64,000 bases of DNA from JAUILH01 sp964230215 (GTDB taxonomy: Bacteria; Bacteroidota; Bacteroidia; Flavobacteriales_D; JAUILH01), in NCBI GenBank assembly GCA_964230215.1, contig CAXRGQ010000006.1:434001-498000 (forward strand), in the 5' to 3' direction. The notes under the pieces are model-generated. The model did not search any database and was not told the origin of the DNA. It worked only from the letters and a program-made list of their open reading frames with translations. Both the position numbers and the translations under genes were made by a program. Numbering within the stretch: the first letter of the stretch is position 1; each line of letters starts with the position of its first letter. Positions 32,417 through 41,180 of this stretch are shown one piece after another.

Positions 32417-33703
32417 CTAAAAATCGTATTTGTTGCTCCAGAATGCTCTGAGACGCTTGGCCAATTCCTGCTCTCTTGGATTGTTACCTGGCTTGTAGAA
32501 GGATTTCCCTTGAATCTCATCGGGCATGAATTCTTGTGCGATGAAATTGTTTGGAAAGTCATGGGAATACTTATAATTCTCGCCATAACCAAGCTCTTTC
32601 ATCAATTGTGTGGGTGCGTTTCTCAAGTGGATTGGTACTGCTAAATTCCCGCTATTTCTCACCTCAGCTTGTGCATGATTAATCGCCATGTATGCTGCGT
32701 TACTCTTCGGAGAAGATGCCAAATATGTAGTGCATTGTGATAAAATTATCCTACTCTCAGGCCAACCAATAACTTGAACAGCATTAAAGCAACTGGACGC
32801 GATTACCAGTGCCGTTGGGTTTGCGTTTCCAATATCTTCAGAAGCGAGTATTAAAAGCCTTCTCGCAATGAATTTTGGGTCTTCTCCTCCTTCAATCATG
32901 CGTGCAAGCCAATATACAGCGGCATTTGGGTCACTTCCCCTTATAGATTTGATGAAGGCTGAAATAATATCATAATGCTGCTCACCATCCTTATCATACA
33001 TCATAGGGTTGGCTTTGATGATGTCTTTGACGTGCTCTTCATCGATTATCACAGGGTCATCCATGTTTTGAACACAGATTTCTAGCAGATTTAGCGTTCG
33101 TCTTGCATCACCACCAGCATATTTAATGAGAGCTTTCGGTTCTTTTAAATCAATAGTGCGCTCTTTAAGGATCTCATCTTCATTAATCGCTTGGATAAGA
33201 AGTTTCTCTAAATCTTCATCTGAATGTGCCTTCAGAACATACACCTGACAGCGCGATAACAAGGCTGATATCACTTCAAAACTGGGATTCTCTGTCGTAG
33301 CACCAATAAGCGTAATCGTCCCATTTTCAACCGCTCCTAAAAGCGAATCTTGTTGTGCCTTGCTGAAACGGTGAATCTCATCAATGAATAAAACTGAGTT
33401 ATTGCTACCAAACAAACCTTGTCCTTTCGCCTTTTCAATTACCTCTCGCACGTCTTTAACACCTGAACTAATTGCGCTTAAAGTATGAAACGGTCGCTTT
33501 AAAGTATTCGATAAGATACTCGCTAAGGTAGTTTTACCTACACCCGGAGGTCCCCAGAAAATCATAGACGGAATAGCACCTGATTCAATTATTCGGCGTA
33601 GACTTCCCCCCTCTCCTACAAGATGCTCTTGTCCAATATATGCATCCAAGGATTTGGGACGCATTCGTTCAGCTAATGGTCGACTATCTTGGTTGGTTTG
33701 CAT
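32417..33703 (-). CDS. rarA: Replication-associated recombination protein A (RarA/MgsA AAA ATPase)
   Basis: A 428-residue AAA+ ATPase related to clamp loaders that acts at stalled replication forks. The N-terminal RPLAERMRPKSLDAYIGQEHL precedes Walker A GPPGVGKTT (residues 51-59). Walker B is LFIDEIHRF, sensor 1 is GATTENPSF, and arginine-finger and sensor-2 regions follow (LLSRCQVY, GGDARRTLN). The C-terminal tetramerisation part is complete (DIGNANPTALVIA, GYGENYKYSHDFP). It overlaps the acyltransferase gene upstream by 20 bases. Confidence 0.96.
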   Translation of the reverse strand: MQTNQDSRPLAERMRPKSLDAYIGQEHLVGEGGSLRRIIESGAIPSMIFWGPPGVGKTTLASILSNTLKRPFHTLSAISSGVKDVREVIEKAKGQGLFGSNNSVLFIDEIHRFSKAQQDSLLGAVENGTITLIGATTENPSFEVISALLSRCQVYVLKAHSDEDLEKLLIQAINEDEILKERTIDLKEPKALIKYAGGDARRTLNLLEICVQNMDDPVIIDEEHVKDIIKANPMMYDKDGEQHYDIISAFIKSIRGSDPNAAVYWLARMIEGGEDPKFIARRLLILASEDIGNANPTALVIASSCFNAVQVIGWPESRIILSQCTTYLASSPKSNAAYMAINHAQAEVRNSGNLAVPIHLRNAPTQLMKELGYGENYKYSHDFPNNFIAQEFMPDEIQGKSFYKPGNNPREQELAKRLRAFWSNKYDF

Positions 33704-34568
33704 TTTCAGGGCGTTTTTTCTTCCAACGTTTATGCGACCACAACCAGAATTCCGGTTTTTCTATAATGGCATTTTCGAGTTCTTTGGTATGTCTTTCAGT
33801 AATCTCACCATACGCTAGCTGAGATGGATCCTCTACAAGCGTTTTGAAGGTGACTTCATAATACCCTTTCTTAATGTATTGGATGCTCCCGAATACCACA
33901 GGAACATTGAATTCCTTAGCATACTTTTCAGTTCCGAATAATACGCCAGTATCTTGGTTAAGGAATTCCATCCAATAAGCATTATTTGGGTTTGAAGGCG
34001 ATTGATCGGTGGCCAATATCATGGCAACTGGTTGTTTATTTTGTTTGGCTTCAGTAAAAACAGGTCGCACTTGTTTACCGATAATCATTTCTAATCCAAA
34101 CTTGCTTCTACTGGCCTTCATCTTTTCATTTAAGAACGAATTCTTAAGCGGGAAATATACCGCTTTAGCCGCATGTTTAATTTGTTGATCCAAAGCAACA
34201 GCCACCCATTCCCAATTACAATAATGACCTCCAGCTAGAATAACTGAACGTCCTGCATCAAAATGTCTATTCACTTCTTCTGGGTTCTTAACAACAAATC
34301 GCTCCAGAACGTTTTTTTCGCTGATGCTAAAGGTCTTTATACTTTCAACGATAATACGCGTAAGGTGCTTGTAAAACTGTTTGCAAATATGCTTGTGCTC
34401 AGCATCTGACTTTTCAGGAAATGATCGCTTAATGTTACTTATAACCACTTCTTTTCTGTAACCTAATACGCGGTATAGAAAAAAGAACAACACGTTTGCC
34501 AATCCATATAAGTACCAAAATGGCATATATGATAGTGGGAGCAGCACGATATAATATAAAATCCTCAC
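33684..34568 (-). CDS. Lysophospholipid/lipid A acyltransferase (LpxL/HtrB family)
   Basis: A 294-residue membrane-associated acyltransferase that adds a secondary acyl chain, most likely to lipid A. The N-terminal hydrophobic segment is followed by the catalytic HYCNWEW at about residues 118-124, the LpxL-type H-x4-E motif. Later parts are FPLKN, the LATDQSPSN block and VPVVFGSIQYIKKGYYEVTF. It is close to LpxL in length. The start is GTG. The end overlaps rarA. Confidence 0.88.
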   Translation of the reverse strand: MRILYYIVLLPLSYMPFWYLYGLANVLFFFLYRVLGYRKEVVISNIKRSFPEKSDAEHKHICKQFYKHLTRIIVESIKTFSISEKNVLERFVVKNPEEVNRHFDAGRSVILAGGHYCNWEWVAVALDQQIKHAAKAVYFPLKNSFLNEKMKASRSKFGLEMIIGKQVRPVFTEAKQNKQPVAMILATDQSPSNPNNAYWMEFLNQDTGVLFGTEKYAKEFNVPVVFGSIQYIKKGYYEVTFKTLVEDPSQLAYGEITERHTKELENAIIEKPEFWLWSHKRWKKKRPENANQPR

Positions 34569-34790
34569 AGCAACAAAAGTAATGAGAAAAGGGAGGAAAT
34601 ATAATTTATGATCGATGATTTATAATTAAGAATGTAGAGAGCTTGTGTAGTACTGTTGGATACGGCATAGTGATTTCGCTGTGCCGCCCGTAGCTTTAGC
34701 ATAGGCACTAGCGACCGTTGGACCTTTTGGGTAAAAAACATTGTTATCAAAACTCATGTAGCCTTTAATCACTTAATACAATCCTAACCC
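34569..34790. other. Non-coding stretch upstream of the acyltransferase gene
   Basis: No supported gene. CGGCATAG (34663-34670) and CTGTGCCG (34679-34686) form an 8-bp hairpin with one G-U pair and an 8-base loop, without a T-run. The rest is AT-rich and should hold the acyltransferase promoter. Confidence 0.4.
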
Positions 34791-34899
34791 CTCAGTCATT
34801 TCGACCTTGCGGAGAAATCTATAGTGAGCAAAACCTTGAATGCTTGCTATAGATTTCTCCGTTTCGCTCCCTTCGTCCGCTTCAGTCGTAATGACTGAG
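34791..34899. mobile_element. Palindromic MITE/REP-like element
   Basis: A 109-base element bounded by perfect 10-base terminal inverted repeats, CTCAGTCATT (34791-34800) and AATGACTGAG (34890-34899). Inside is a second perfect inverted repeat of 15 bases (34810-34824 against 34847-34861), CGGAGAAATCTATAG and its complement. Its first 30 bases from 34793 recur exactly at 41064-41093. It has no coding capacity. This fits a non-autonomous, palindromic dispersed repeat of the type often found between Bacteroidota genes. Confidence 0.75.
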
Positions 34900-34960
34900 T
34901 GCGCGAACGCGTTCACTGCTTATCGGATTTACGCCTTTATCAACTACTAAACATGTGAGC

Positions 34961-34994
34961 AAAAAAAATCCCGATGGACCCTCACCCATCGGGA
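34961..34994 (-). terminator. Terminator of the SPFH lipoprotein gene
   Basis: TCCCGATGG (34969-34977) and CCATCGGGA (34986-34994) form a 9-bp stem with an 8-base loop. On the minus strand eight T follow (34968-34961). It lies about 155 bases after the stop of the SPFH gene; nothing else on the minus strand needs it. The 150 bases between are AT-rich with no gene. Confidence 0.8.
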
Positions 34995-35147
34995 CACTTA
35001 CGCTTTTAAGCTATAAGATTTACCCCTTGCTACTTCTTTGACGTATATAAAGCCAGAATAGTTACAGATTGATTTAGTTTTTTTTGATTTTTTATGAAAA
35101 AAGCACAAAATTGACTAAAAACTCACCTCTCGGAGGATTTGCTACAA

Positions 35148-35939
35148 CTATTCGGTGTCACCTGAAGCGTCTGAATTAATCAACATAGGTGTCTCACCAT
35201 TAGTGATAATTATCTTGGCATTCTGAGAATTCGATAACTCTTGAAATACTTCAAGACTTCTCCATTTAATATTCTCGTCAGTTATCCCCTCTTTGATTAT
35301 TTTTTGGGCGTCACGAATACCTTCTGCTTCAACACGTTTCCTTTCGGCTTCCATTTTTTCCCTATCAAGGACAAACTCCATTTGTTGCGCTTGCTGTTCG
35401 GCCTGCAGTTTAGCTTCAATGGCACTGTAAAGCCCATCCGGCAGAGAGATACTTTTCATGAGCACATTCTCAATCACAAATCCTCTGTCACCAATAATGT
35501 CTTGCATTTTACGCAGGATATCTTGTTCAATAACATCTCTCCTGCCCGAGTGCATGTCTTTTGCAAAGAATTGCGCACAGACATCAGCTGATGCAGATCT
35601 AAAGGCACTTAGAATGAGCACTCTTTCGTAATCCAAGCCTATTTCGTTGATAATATCAATTACTTTACTTTTTTGAACGTGGTATAGAATTGATATTTCT
35701 GCCTTTACATTTAAGCCTTCCTTAGACGGTAGGTTTAGTTTGACTTCTTTGTTGATGGTTCTTGTTGGGATTGTGATAAGGTTAGAGAATAATCCCGTCC
35801 AAATCAATCCTGGTTCTTTTATGCCACCATTTAGTCTTCCGAAGGTTTGTTTCACCCCAACCTCTCCTGGGTTCACAGTGGCACATGATGCTGCCATTAA
35901 GCCAACACATAGGATGGCGATAATTGTATGTTTTTTCAT
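35148..35939 (-). CDS. Prohibitin/SPFH-domain lipoprotein
   Basis: A 263-residue protein of the SPFH (band 7) family. Instead of the usual transmembrane anchor it has a lipoprotein signal with lipobox AASC (C19). The SPFH domain (about 25-170) includes PGEVGVKQTFGRLNGGIKEPGL, the TRTINKEVKLNLPSKEGLNVKAEISILYHV strands and ENVLMKSISLPDGLYSAIEAKLQAEQQAQQ. It ends in a charged coiled-coil of about 40 residues (MEFVLDREKMEAERKRVEAE). Such proteins form ring-like membrane scaffolds, here probably on the periplasmic side. It is transcribed alone. Confidence 0.88.
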   Translation of the reverse strand: MKKHTIIAILCVGLMAASCATVNPGEVGVKQTFGRLNGGIKEPGLIWTGLFSNLITIPTRTINKEVKLNLPSKEGLNVKAEISILYHVQKSKVIDIINEIGLDYERVLILSAFRSASADVCAQFFAKDMHSGRRDVIEQDILRKMQDIIGDRGFVIENVLMKSISLPDGLYSAIEAKLQAEQQAQQMEFVLDREKMEAERKRVEAEGIRDAQKIIKEGITDENIKWRSLEVFQELSNSQNAKIIITNGETPMLINSDASGDTE

Positions 35940-36000
35940 TTTATTCTGATTTTAGATTAGTTTGTAATAATATCGAGCAAGTAGAGCGCGTAATCGAATA

Positions 36001-36330
36001 CTAATCTAATTCAGGTGGTGGTGATGAAACCCCCAAGAAACATTCGGTGTATCGTTTCTCTGGTGGAAGTATTAAGTGTACTGTTGAGGTTTTGGGAATT
36101 ACAGTAATATATGCAAAACGGTTATGGACGAGTTCTTTCTCCCCCTCAAGTTCTGCATCTTCTTTTTCCTCTTGGTCAGTGTCAAATGGCTTAGTTGGTA
36201 AGGTCTCACATATTTCATCTGATTGCACTATATCAAGCGAGTAAACACTTGTATTAGCACATAACATTAGAATGAACAATAAGATACATGTGCGCAAGAG
36301 TTGAAGACCTGTATGTGTGTTACTATTCAT
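36001..36330 (-). CDS. Small secreted or membrane-anchored protein, function unknown
   Basis: From the ATG at 36330 this is 109 residues; a TTG at 36342 would add four. A hydrophobic segment at about residues 12-31 acts as signal or anchor, followed by an acidic stretch (DTDQEEKEDAELEGEKE) and a short strand-like FAYITVIPKTSTVHLIL. No family is recognised. The gene sits between the SPFH lipoprotein and the acyltransferase genes on the same strand. Confidence 0.5.
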   Translation of the reverse strand: MNSNTHTGLQLLRTCILLFILMLCANTSVYSLDIVQSDEICETLPTKPFDTDQEEKEDAELEGEKELVHNRFAYITVIPKTSTVHLILPPEKRYTECFLGVSSPPPELD

Positions 36331-36417
36331 ATCCGTTAACAAATAATTAACAAATATTGTGCCTTAATGTTCGCGCAGTAAAAAACTTTAAAGTGACTTA
36401 ATCTTGACTTGTCAGAA

Positions 36418-37416
36418 CTAGTTTTCTTTCTGCATCTCAATTCTCTTAGATACTTTCTGAGAGGGCGCTTCAACATATTTCCAAAATGCAAATGCACCCA
36501 CTATTGAAACAAATAAAGCGAGTATCGTAATACCAATACTCATGATGGTAGAATTACTATACCTCCCCACAAAATAGATAAGATTAACACCAGTTACTCC
36601 GTGGGTGAGATACAATGAGTAGGAAATATCTCCTAGTCGATTCAGCCCTTTGTTATCAATACTGAAAAAAGCAATTATTGCCATTGTAATCCCTGCCACT
36701 ATCGCAATATCAATTCCGTTTGAGTATCCCGTAATGCCAAGCGCAATGGCTATGATAATCGCACCAACAGCTTTATCCAATTTATCATGAATCATAAGTA
36801 AAAGACATAGACCCTGAGAGAAAATCGCACAATAATGAAAGACCATGCGATTATCTTCAACTACTAAAGGGGCTATTGCTAAGCCCAGTGGTATGATACA
36901 ATTCAACCATTTATTTGAGGTGGTGAATAGAGGGAATAAAAGTGCTATGAGAATGTAAAATTGAATTTCAATTGCCAGCGTCCAATAGATTGGATTATAC
37001 CATTCAAAGTCAAAGAAAGAAGTCGTATAAAAAACATGATGGAATAATCTTTCGCCTTCCAGTATAAACGGAAGATCATTTTTAATACTGAACATTAATC
37101 CTACAAGAAGAACAAGGAGAATAGAAGCCAAATACGGAATCTCAATGCGCACCCATCGTTTAGCAAAAAAACGATGAATTTGAGTCAGCCTGAATTTATG
37201 TTTGATCAGTGTAAGCGGAATAACAAAACCCGTAATTACAAAAAACACAAAAACGCCAAGCACACCGAATTCGCCCGCTTCTTGAATCACACTTCCTTCT
37301 TCAAATAAACTACCATTAAGGTCTGAGTAGTTGGTAAAGTGGTACAAACACACCATAAGCGCAGCAATACCTCTTAGGATATTAATGGATGGGTAATAGG
37401 CTTTTACTTGCAGCAT
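36418..37416 (-). CDS. Acyltransferase family 3 (OafA/YrhL-like) membrane protein
   Basis: A 332-residue integral membrane acyltransferase with about ten helices. The N-terminal YPSINILRGIAALMVCLYHF carries the family R-G-x-A and the catalytic His (H26). FGVLGVFVFFVITGFVIPL and the IYWTLAIEIQFYI segment are also typical. These enzymes O-acetylate or acylate cell-surface polysaccharides or lipids. There is no C-terminal SGNH domain. It is probably transcribed singly. Confidence 0.9.
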   Translation of the reverse strand: MLQVKAYYPSINILRGIAALMVCLYHFTNYSDLNGSLFEEGSVIQEAGEFGVLGVFVFFVITGFVIPLTLIKHKFRLTQIHRFFAKRWVRIEIPYLASILLVLLVGLMFSIKNDLPFILEGERLFHHVFYTTSFFDFEWYNPIYWTLAIEIQFYILIALLFPLFTTSNKWLNCIIPLGLAIAPLVVEDNRMVFHYCAIFSQGLCLLLMIHDKLDKAVGAIIIAIALGITGYSNGIDIAIVAGITMAIIAFFSIDNKGLNRLGDISYSLYLTHGVTGVNLIYFVGRYSNSTIMSIGITILALFVSIVGAFAFWKYVEAPSQKVSKRIEMQKEN

Positions 37417-37598
37417 TTGTCGATGATTGTCTGGCTAAAAGTAAGGATTCCGAATTATATGTAACTAGTGATTCCATATTGTGCTTGTAATTATATTGCT
37501 TGATATAAACACCGAAGAATCAATAAACCTACCATTCAATAGATACGTTAAAATTCTTGTAGTCAATTTATTATATTTAATTCAGCAACATCATCACT

Positions 37599-39122
37599 AT
37601 GATACACCTCAGATTTTACATACTTTTTTCGACCTTTCTCTTACTGGGAAACATTGTGCATTCTCAAATAAGAAAAGGAACATCCTTAACTGCCAATCCT
37701 AACAACATGGTTTGTGCTCTTAACAATACCAATAATAGTTCAGTGATAGGCTGGCATGACGGTGAAATCAACCTAGTGAAGTTCGATGAGAATGGAAATG
37801 AAATATTTAACATAAGAGAGACTAATCAAATTGATTATTTATGTGATGTTGAATTGTACAACGACACTACTTACTTATTGACCAGGGACACAATTTCTGG
37901 AGAAGAAAAAGTACTTCTAAGTACAATTAGCTCTGCAGGTAATTTAATTCACACGGTGCAATTAGACTCAATTTCTAAAGTATATTCAGAACACCAGCTT
38001 CATGTATATGAAACTCAGTTGTGCATATTGGTTTATCAAAACGATGGATTTCGAATAATTAATTTCGACAAACAACTACAATTAAAATGGGATCTGTTTA
38101 TTGTGCCATCAGACACTATCGGTGGTTATAATGGAGGTAATGTGGCTGTTCATGAATGTGCTAATAACGATCTAGTCGTATGCGGGCATAGAAATAGTCA
38201 ATTATCAATCGCACGTATCTCATCAAATGGCAGCCTTCGATGGGTGAAAAATCAAATCAATAATTTCGATATGCCACTTTTTTTGGGCTATGGTATTACC
38301 GAATCTGATAGTGCAAACCTTTATATATGTGGACAAATCGGCAATTTTGCTTTCGGAGCTCCATACATAGCTAAATGTGATTCAGCTGGAAACCTAAAAT
38401 GGATAAAATCATATCCTACAAATTATGGAAATAACGGTCAAATTTTACCAAGTTTTGAGGCAATCAATATCATGGGTGATTATTTGCACGTTAGTGGCTT
38501 AAGTCAATGGTCAAGCGACATGAGGGTAATAACAGATCTCAATGGCTACATGGTTTCTTCAACAGCAAGTAATATCCATAATGTTAGTCATGCAAGTATG
38601 AGGCCTGGCAAACAAATGAGTGTTGCGCAAAGCAGCATCAGCCCAGATTCATTATACCTTGAGTATGTTTCCTACCACGATGACTATTGTGAATCGATAG
38701 ATGTAGTTTTCTCACCAATATATGAAATCACAGGATTTTCTTCCGATACTCTATATCTATTTGAAAACATCCAGCATTCCAACACTAGCTTTACTGGTAA
38801 TCTGTCATTTGTAAGTCAAGGCACCTTCTTTAATTACCTATGCGGTGCGGCAGGCGATGAAAATATGCTCAATACAAATTCATTAACTAATCTAGAAATT
38901 AACATACAGCCAAATCCTTGCATAAATCAACTAACTATTGAGACCGCGGAAACGACACCACTATATTTAGAAATATATAATATGAGTGGTCAAATCATCA
39001 TTCAACAGCACATCAAAAACAATGATTCCATTAATTTAAGCCACCTTAATTCTGGAATTTATCTTGCTATAATTACAAATGATGCAGGGATAAGAACTCA
39101 TCGCAAAATAATTAAAGAATAA
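37599..39122 (+). CDS. T9SS type A sorting-domain protein
   Basis: A 507-residue secreted protein. Signal peptide residues 1-24 (LLLGNIVHSQ). The long middle part consists of propeller-like strands with LVKFDENGNE, LISTISS-like and AKCDSAGNLKWIKSY units. The last 75 residues form a T9SS sorting domain: LEINIQPNPCINQLTIE, YLEIYNMSGQIIIQ and GIYLAIITNDAGIRTHRKIIK. It is exported by the T9SS and may be surface-attached. No enzymatic motif is visible. Confidence 0.82.
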   Translation: MIHLRFYILFSTFLLLGNIVHSQIRKGTSLTANPNNMVCALNNTNNSSVIGWHDGEINLVKFDENGNEIFNIRETNQIDYLCDVELYNDTTYLLTRDTISGEEKVLLSTISSAGNLIHTVQLDSISKVYSEHQLHVYETQLCILVYQNDGFRIINFDKQLQLKWDLFIVPSDTIGGYNGGNVAVHECANNDLVVCGHRNSQLSIARISSNGSLRWVKNQINNFDMPLFLGYGITESDSANLYICGQIGNFAFGAPYIAKCDSAGNLKWIKSYPTNYGNNGQILPSFEAINIMGDYLHVSGLSQWSSDMRVITDLNGYMVSSTASNIHNVSHASMRPGKQMSVAQSSISPDSLYLEYVSYHDDYCESIDVVFSPIYEITGFSSDTLYLFENIQHSNTSFTGNLSFVSQGTFFNYLCGAAGDENMLNTNSLTNLEINIQPNPCINQLTIETAETTPLYLEIYNMSGQIIIQQHIKNNDSINLSHLNSGIYLAIITNDAGIRTHRKIIKE

Positions 39123-39218
39123 AGATCCTTCACCCACTCACCCATCCTCTTCCCTAAGTCATCATTTTACCGCTGAGAAGTATTTAAGACATTCGGACAA
39201 ACATTAAAACGAAATGTC

Positions 39219-40898
39219 ATGAAATACTTACTTGTCACAGCTATATTTTATTGTGGAATAGCCTGGTCGGCGACACACACCTTGTTTACTCAATTATGTG
39301 AGTTCAACTATAACTGGAAGGATTATAAGGATGAATTTGATGATAGGCCTGCCATAGATTTCGCCTCAGATAAAGAGTATATTCAAACGCATTTAACTGA
39401 AGTGCTTAAAGTCCTTCGCAACAACCCTACGGATCATTTGAATGAAGCGCAACTTGCAATGAGAACGCATCTAATTTCTGTTTTGGATGCCTACAGAGAA
39501 GAAGGGCTGTTTCCTATGAATTATTACAGAGAGGAACGACTGCCTGTATTCATTGACGAGCATGGTACTCATTGTGCCGTTGGTTTCCTAATGATGGAGA
39601 CGGGATATGATCATGTGGCACATAGAATCGCCTCCACTAACAATTATGCATGGGTAAAAGAAATTCAGGACCCTGCCCTTCCCGAGTGGCAACAACTATC
39701 AGGTTTTACCGTGGCTGAATTAAAGCTAATCCAGGGAGCGTACGACTCATACATTCCGTTTGATTTGAAAATGCCTAACAAATACGAACTTCCACAAAAG
39801 CCTATGGTGTGTGAATATCATTTCGAAAACTCACTAAAAAGTAAGGATAAAACTATTTGGCTATATGGTGAAGGAAAAGATTCTGTATTACACGGCAGAT
39901 GGATTCAGAATTACAGTGTTGGTATTCCATGGATTGAAGGCTATTTTGTAAACGGAAAGCGCTCAGGAAGATGGAAAGAATATTATCCGGGAACTGCAAT
40001 TCTTTGCCGCACTGAGCATTGGAGAAACGACCTGTTAAATGGCGTTAGAACGCGTTATGACAAAAAAGGCAAGGTTATAGAAACCATTCTGTTTAAAGAT
40101 GGAGAAGTTGAACTAAAGACCAACTTTGACTATGACATGGGATTGAAGTTTGAGCGTGTACCAGTTGATTCGAACATCATCCATACAAAAGTATACACCA
40201 TGATTGGCGGACTTTTAGCTGAGGGCAATGAAGAGGTTCACAATCCTGGAGGTCTTCAGTGGTTCCAGAATATAGAACTAACGGCGCTGAATTCATTTGC
40301 CATATCTGCGCAGCAAGGAGAACAGTCAAGATCATACTCAGCGGGATATCAATCTTTTGATGATTCGTATTCAGCTCGACAATTCGGTTCGTTCTATGCA
40401 CCACCACTTGTAACATACAAGAAAGTTGGAAATTGGACGTATTACAGCGAGTATGCATTAATTAATGATATAAACTGGAGTTTGGCGCATGATTTAAAAA
40501 ACAACTACAGCCACTTAACTCAGATGCAAGAGGTGCTCGACAAAGCGTCAACTAAAATGTATTCACAGGGTAGTGATTCGATCAAAGTCAAATTCGAAAA
40601 TGATCTTCCTAAAGAAACACGTGTTTATATAAATGATAAGATGGAACTAGGTGTTATGGCGAGCTACCATGTACTTCCTGTCTTTCATTTAGGCAGATAT
40701 TACGGGTATAGTCGATTCAACGATTACAATGCGAGCGAAAGCGTACGCTATTTAATCAGCAGTGTAGGTATGATAGATTCGGAAGGGAAGCGACATGGCG
40801 AATGGAAATATTATAACGCAGCAGGTCAGTTGTATAAAATCAGTCAATATTTAGTGGCGGTTAAAGAGGATGATGAGGTTGTGGCGGTTCAAAATTGA
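39219..40898 (+). CDS. Secreted protein with YwqK/MORN-like repeats
   Basis: A 559-residue protein with a signal peptide (cut near AWSA). About residues 95-185 form a recurrent Bacteroidota segment: RLPVFIDEHGTHCAVGFLM, then LPEWQQLSGFTVAELKLIQGAY. From about 210 there are MORN/YwqK-type units (LHGRWIQNY, GKRSGRWKEYY, LNGVRTRYDKKGKVIETILF), and one more near the end (GKRHGEWKYYNAAGQLYKI). Such repeats are often found in toxin-antitoxin-like or surface proteins, but no toxin is adjacent. Function is unknown. Confidence 0.7.
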   Translation: MKYLLVTAIFYCGIAWSATHTLFTQLCEFNYNWKDYKDEFDDRPAIDFASDKEYIQTHLTEVLKVLRNNPTDHLNEAQLAMRTHLISVLDAYREEGLFPMNYYREERLPVFIDEHGTHCAVGFLMMETGYDHVAHRIASTNNYAWVKEIQDPALPEWQQLSGFTVAELKLIQGAYDSYIPFDLKMPNKYELPQKPMVCEYHFENSLKSKDKTIWLYGEGKDSVLHGRWIQNYSVGIPWIEGYFVNGKRSGRWKEYYPGTAILCRTEHWRNDLLNGVRTRYDKKGKVIETILFKDGEVELKTNFDYDMGLKFERVPVDSNIIHTKVYTMIGGLLAEGNEEVHNPGGLQWFQNIELTALNSFAISAQQGEQSRSYSAGYQSFDDSYSARQFGSFYAPPLVTYKKVGNWTYYSEYALINDINWSLAHDLKNNYSHLTQMQEVLDKASTKMYSQGSDSIKVKFENDLPKETRVYINDKMELGVMASYHVLPVFHLGRYYGYSRFNDYNASESVRYLISSVGMIDSEGKRHGEWKYYNAAGQLYKISQYLVAVKEDDEVVAVQN

Positions 40899-41180
40899 TA
40901 TTAATCAACATTGGTGCCACGAGCCGCACCAGAACTTGGGGGCAAGGTCATGATATTGCTCGCTTGGCTCACGGGAACATGAGGAATTGAGATTTGAAAT
41001 TCGAGATTTGAAATTTGAAATTTGAAATTGGGTATACCGTCAACATTGGTACCGCTAGCCGCACAGTCATTTCGACCTTGCGGAGAAATCTATGGCAGCA
41101 CCAACATTATAGGGAGGGATTTGAAATTCGAGATTTGAAATTTGAAATTGGGTGTATCGTGATGAATCTTGTCAACCAAC
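40899..41180. repeat. Intergenic repeat cluster: heptamer arrays, a duplicated 25-mer and a half MITE
   Basis: No gene is present. A 25-base sequence beginning TCAACATTGGT occurs at 40905-40929 and again at 41040-41064 (22 of 25 identical). Heptamer arrays of GARATTY units lie at 40989-41030 (6 units) and 41116-41150 (5 units), both ending GAAATTG then GG. Between them, 41064-41093 is identical over 30 bases to the left end of the palindromic element at 34793-34822. The region looks assembled from repeated duplications. Confidence 0.75.

Noticed and set aside
34565..34750. A 61-codon minus-strand frame overlapping the start of the LpxL-like gene
   Set aside because: No signal, motif or plausible composition (low-complexity Leu end); it lies in AT-rich spacer with no promoter evidence.
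37481..37702. A 73-codon plus-strand frame before the T9SS cargo gene
   Set aside because: It overlaps the signal-peptide coding region of the real gene in another frame.
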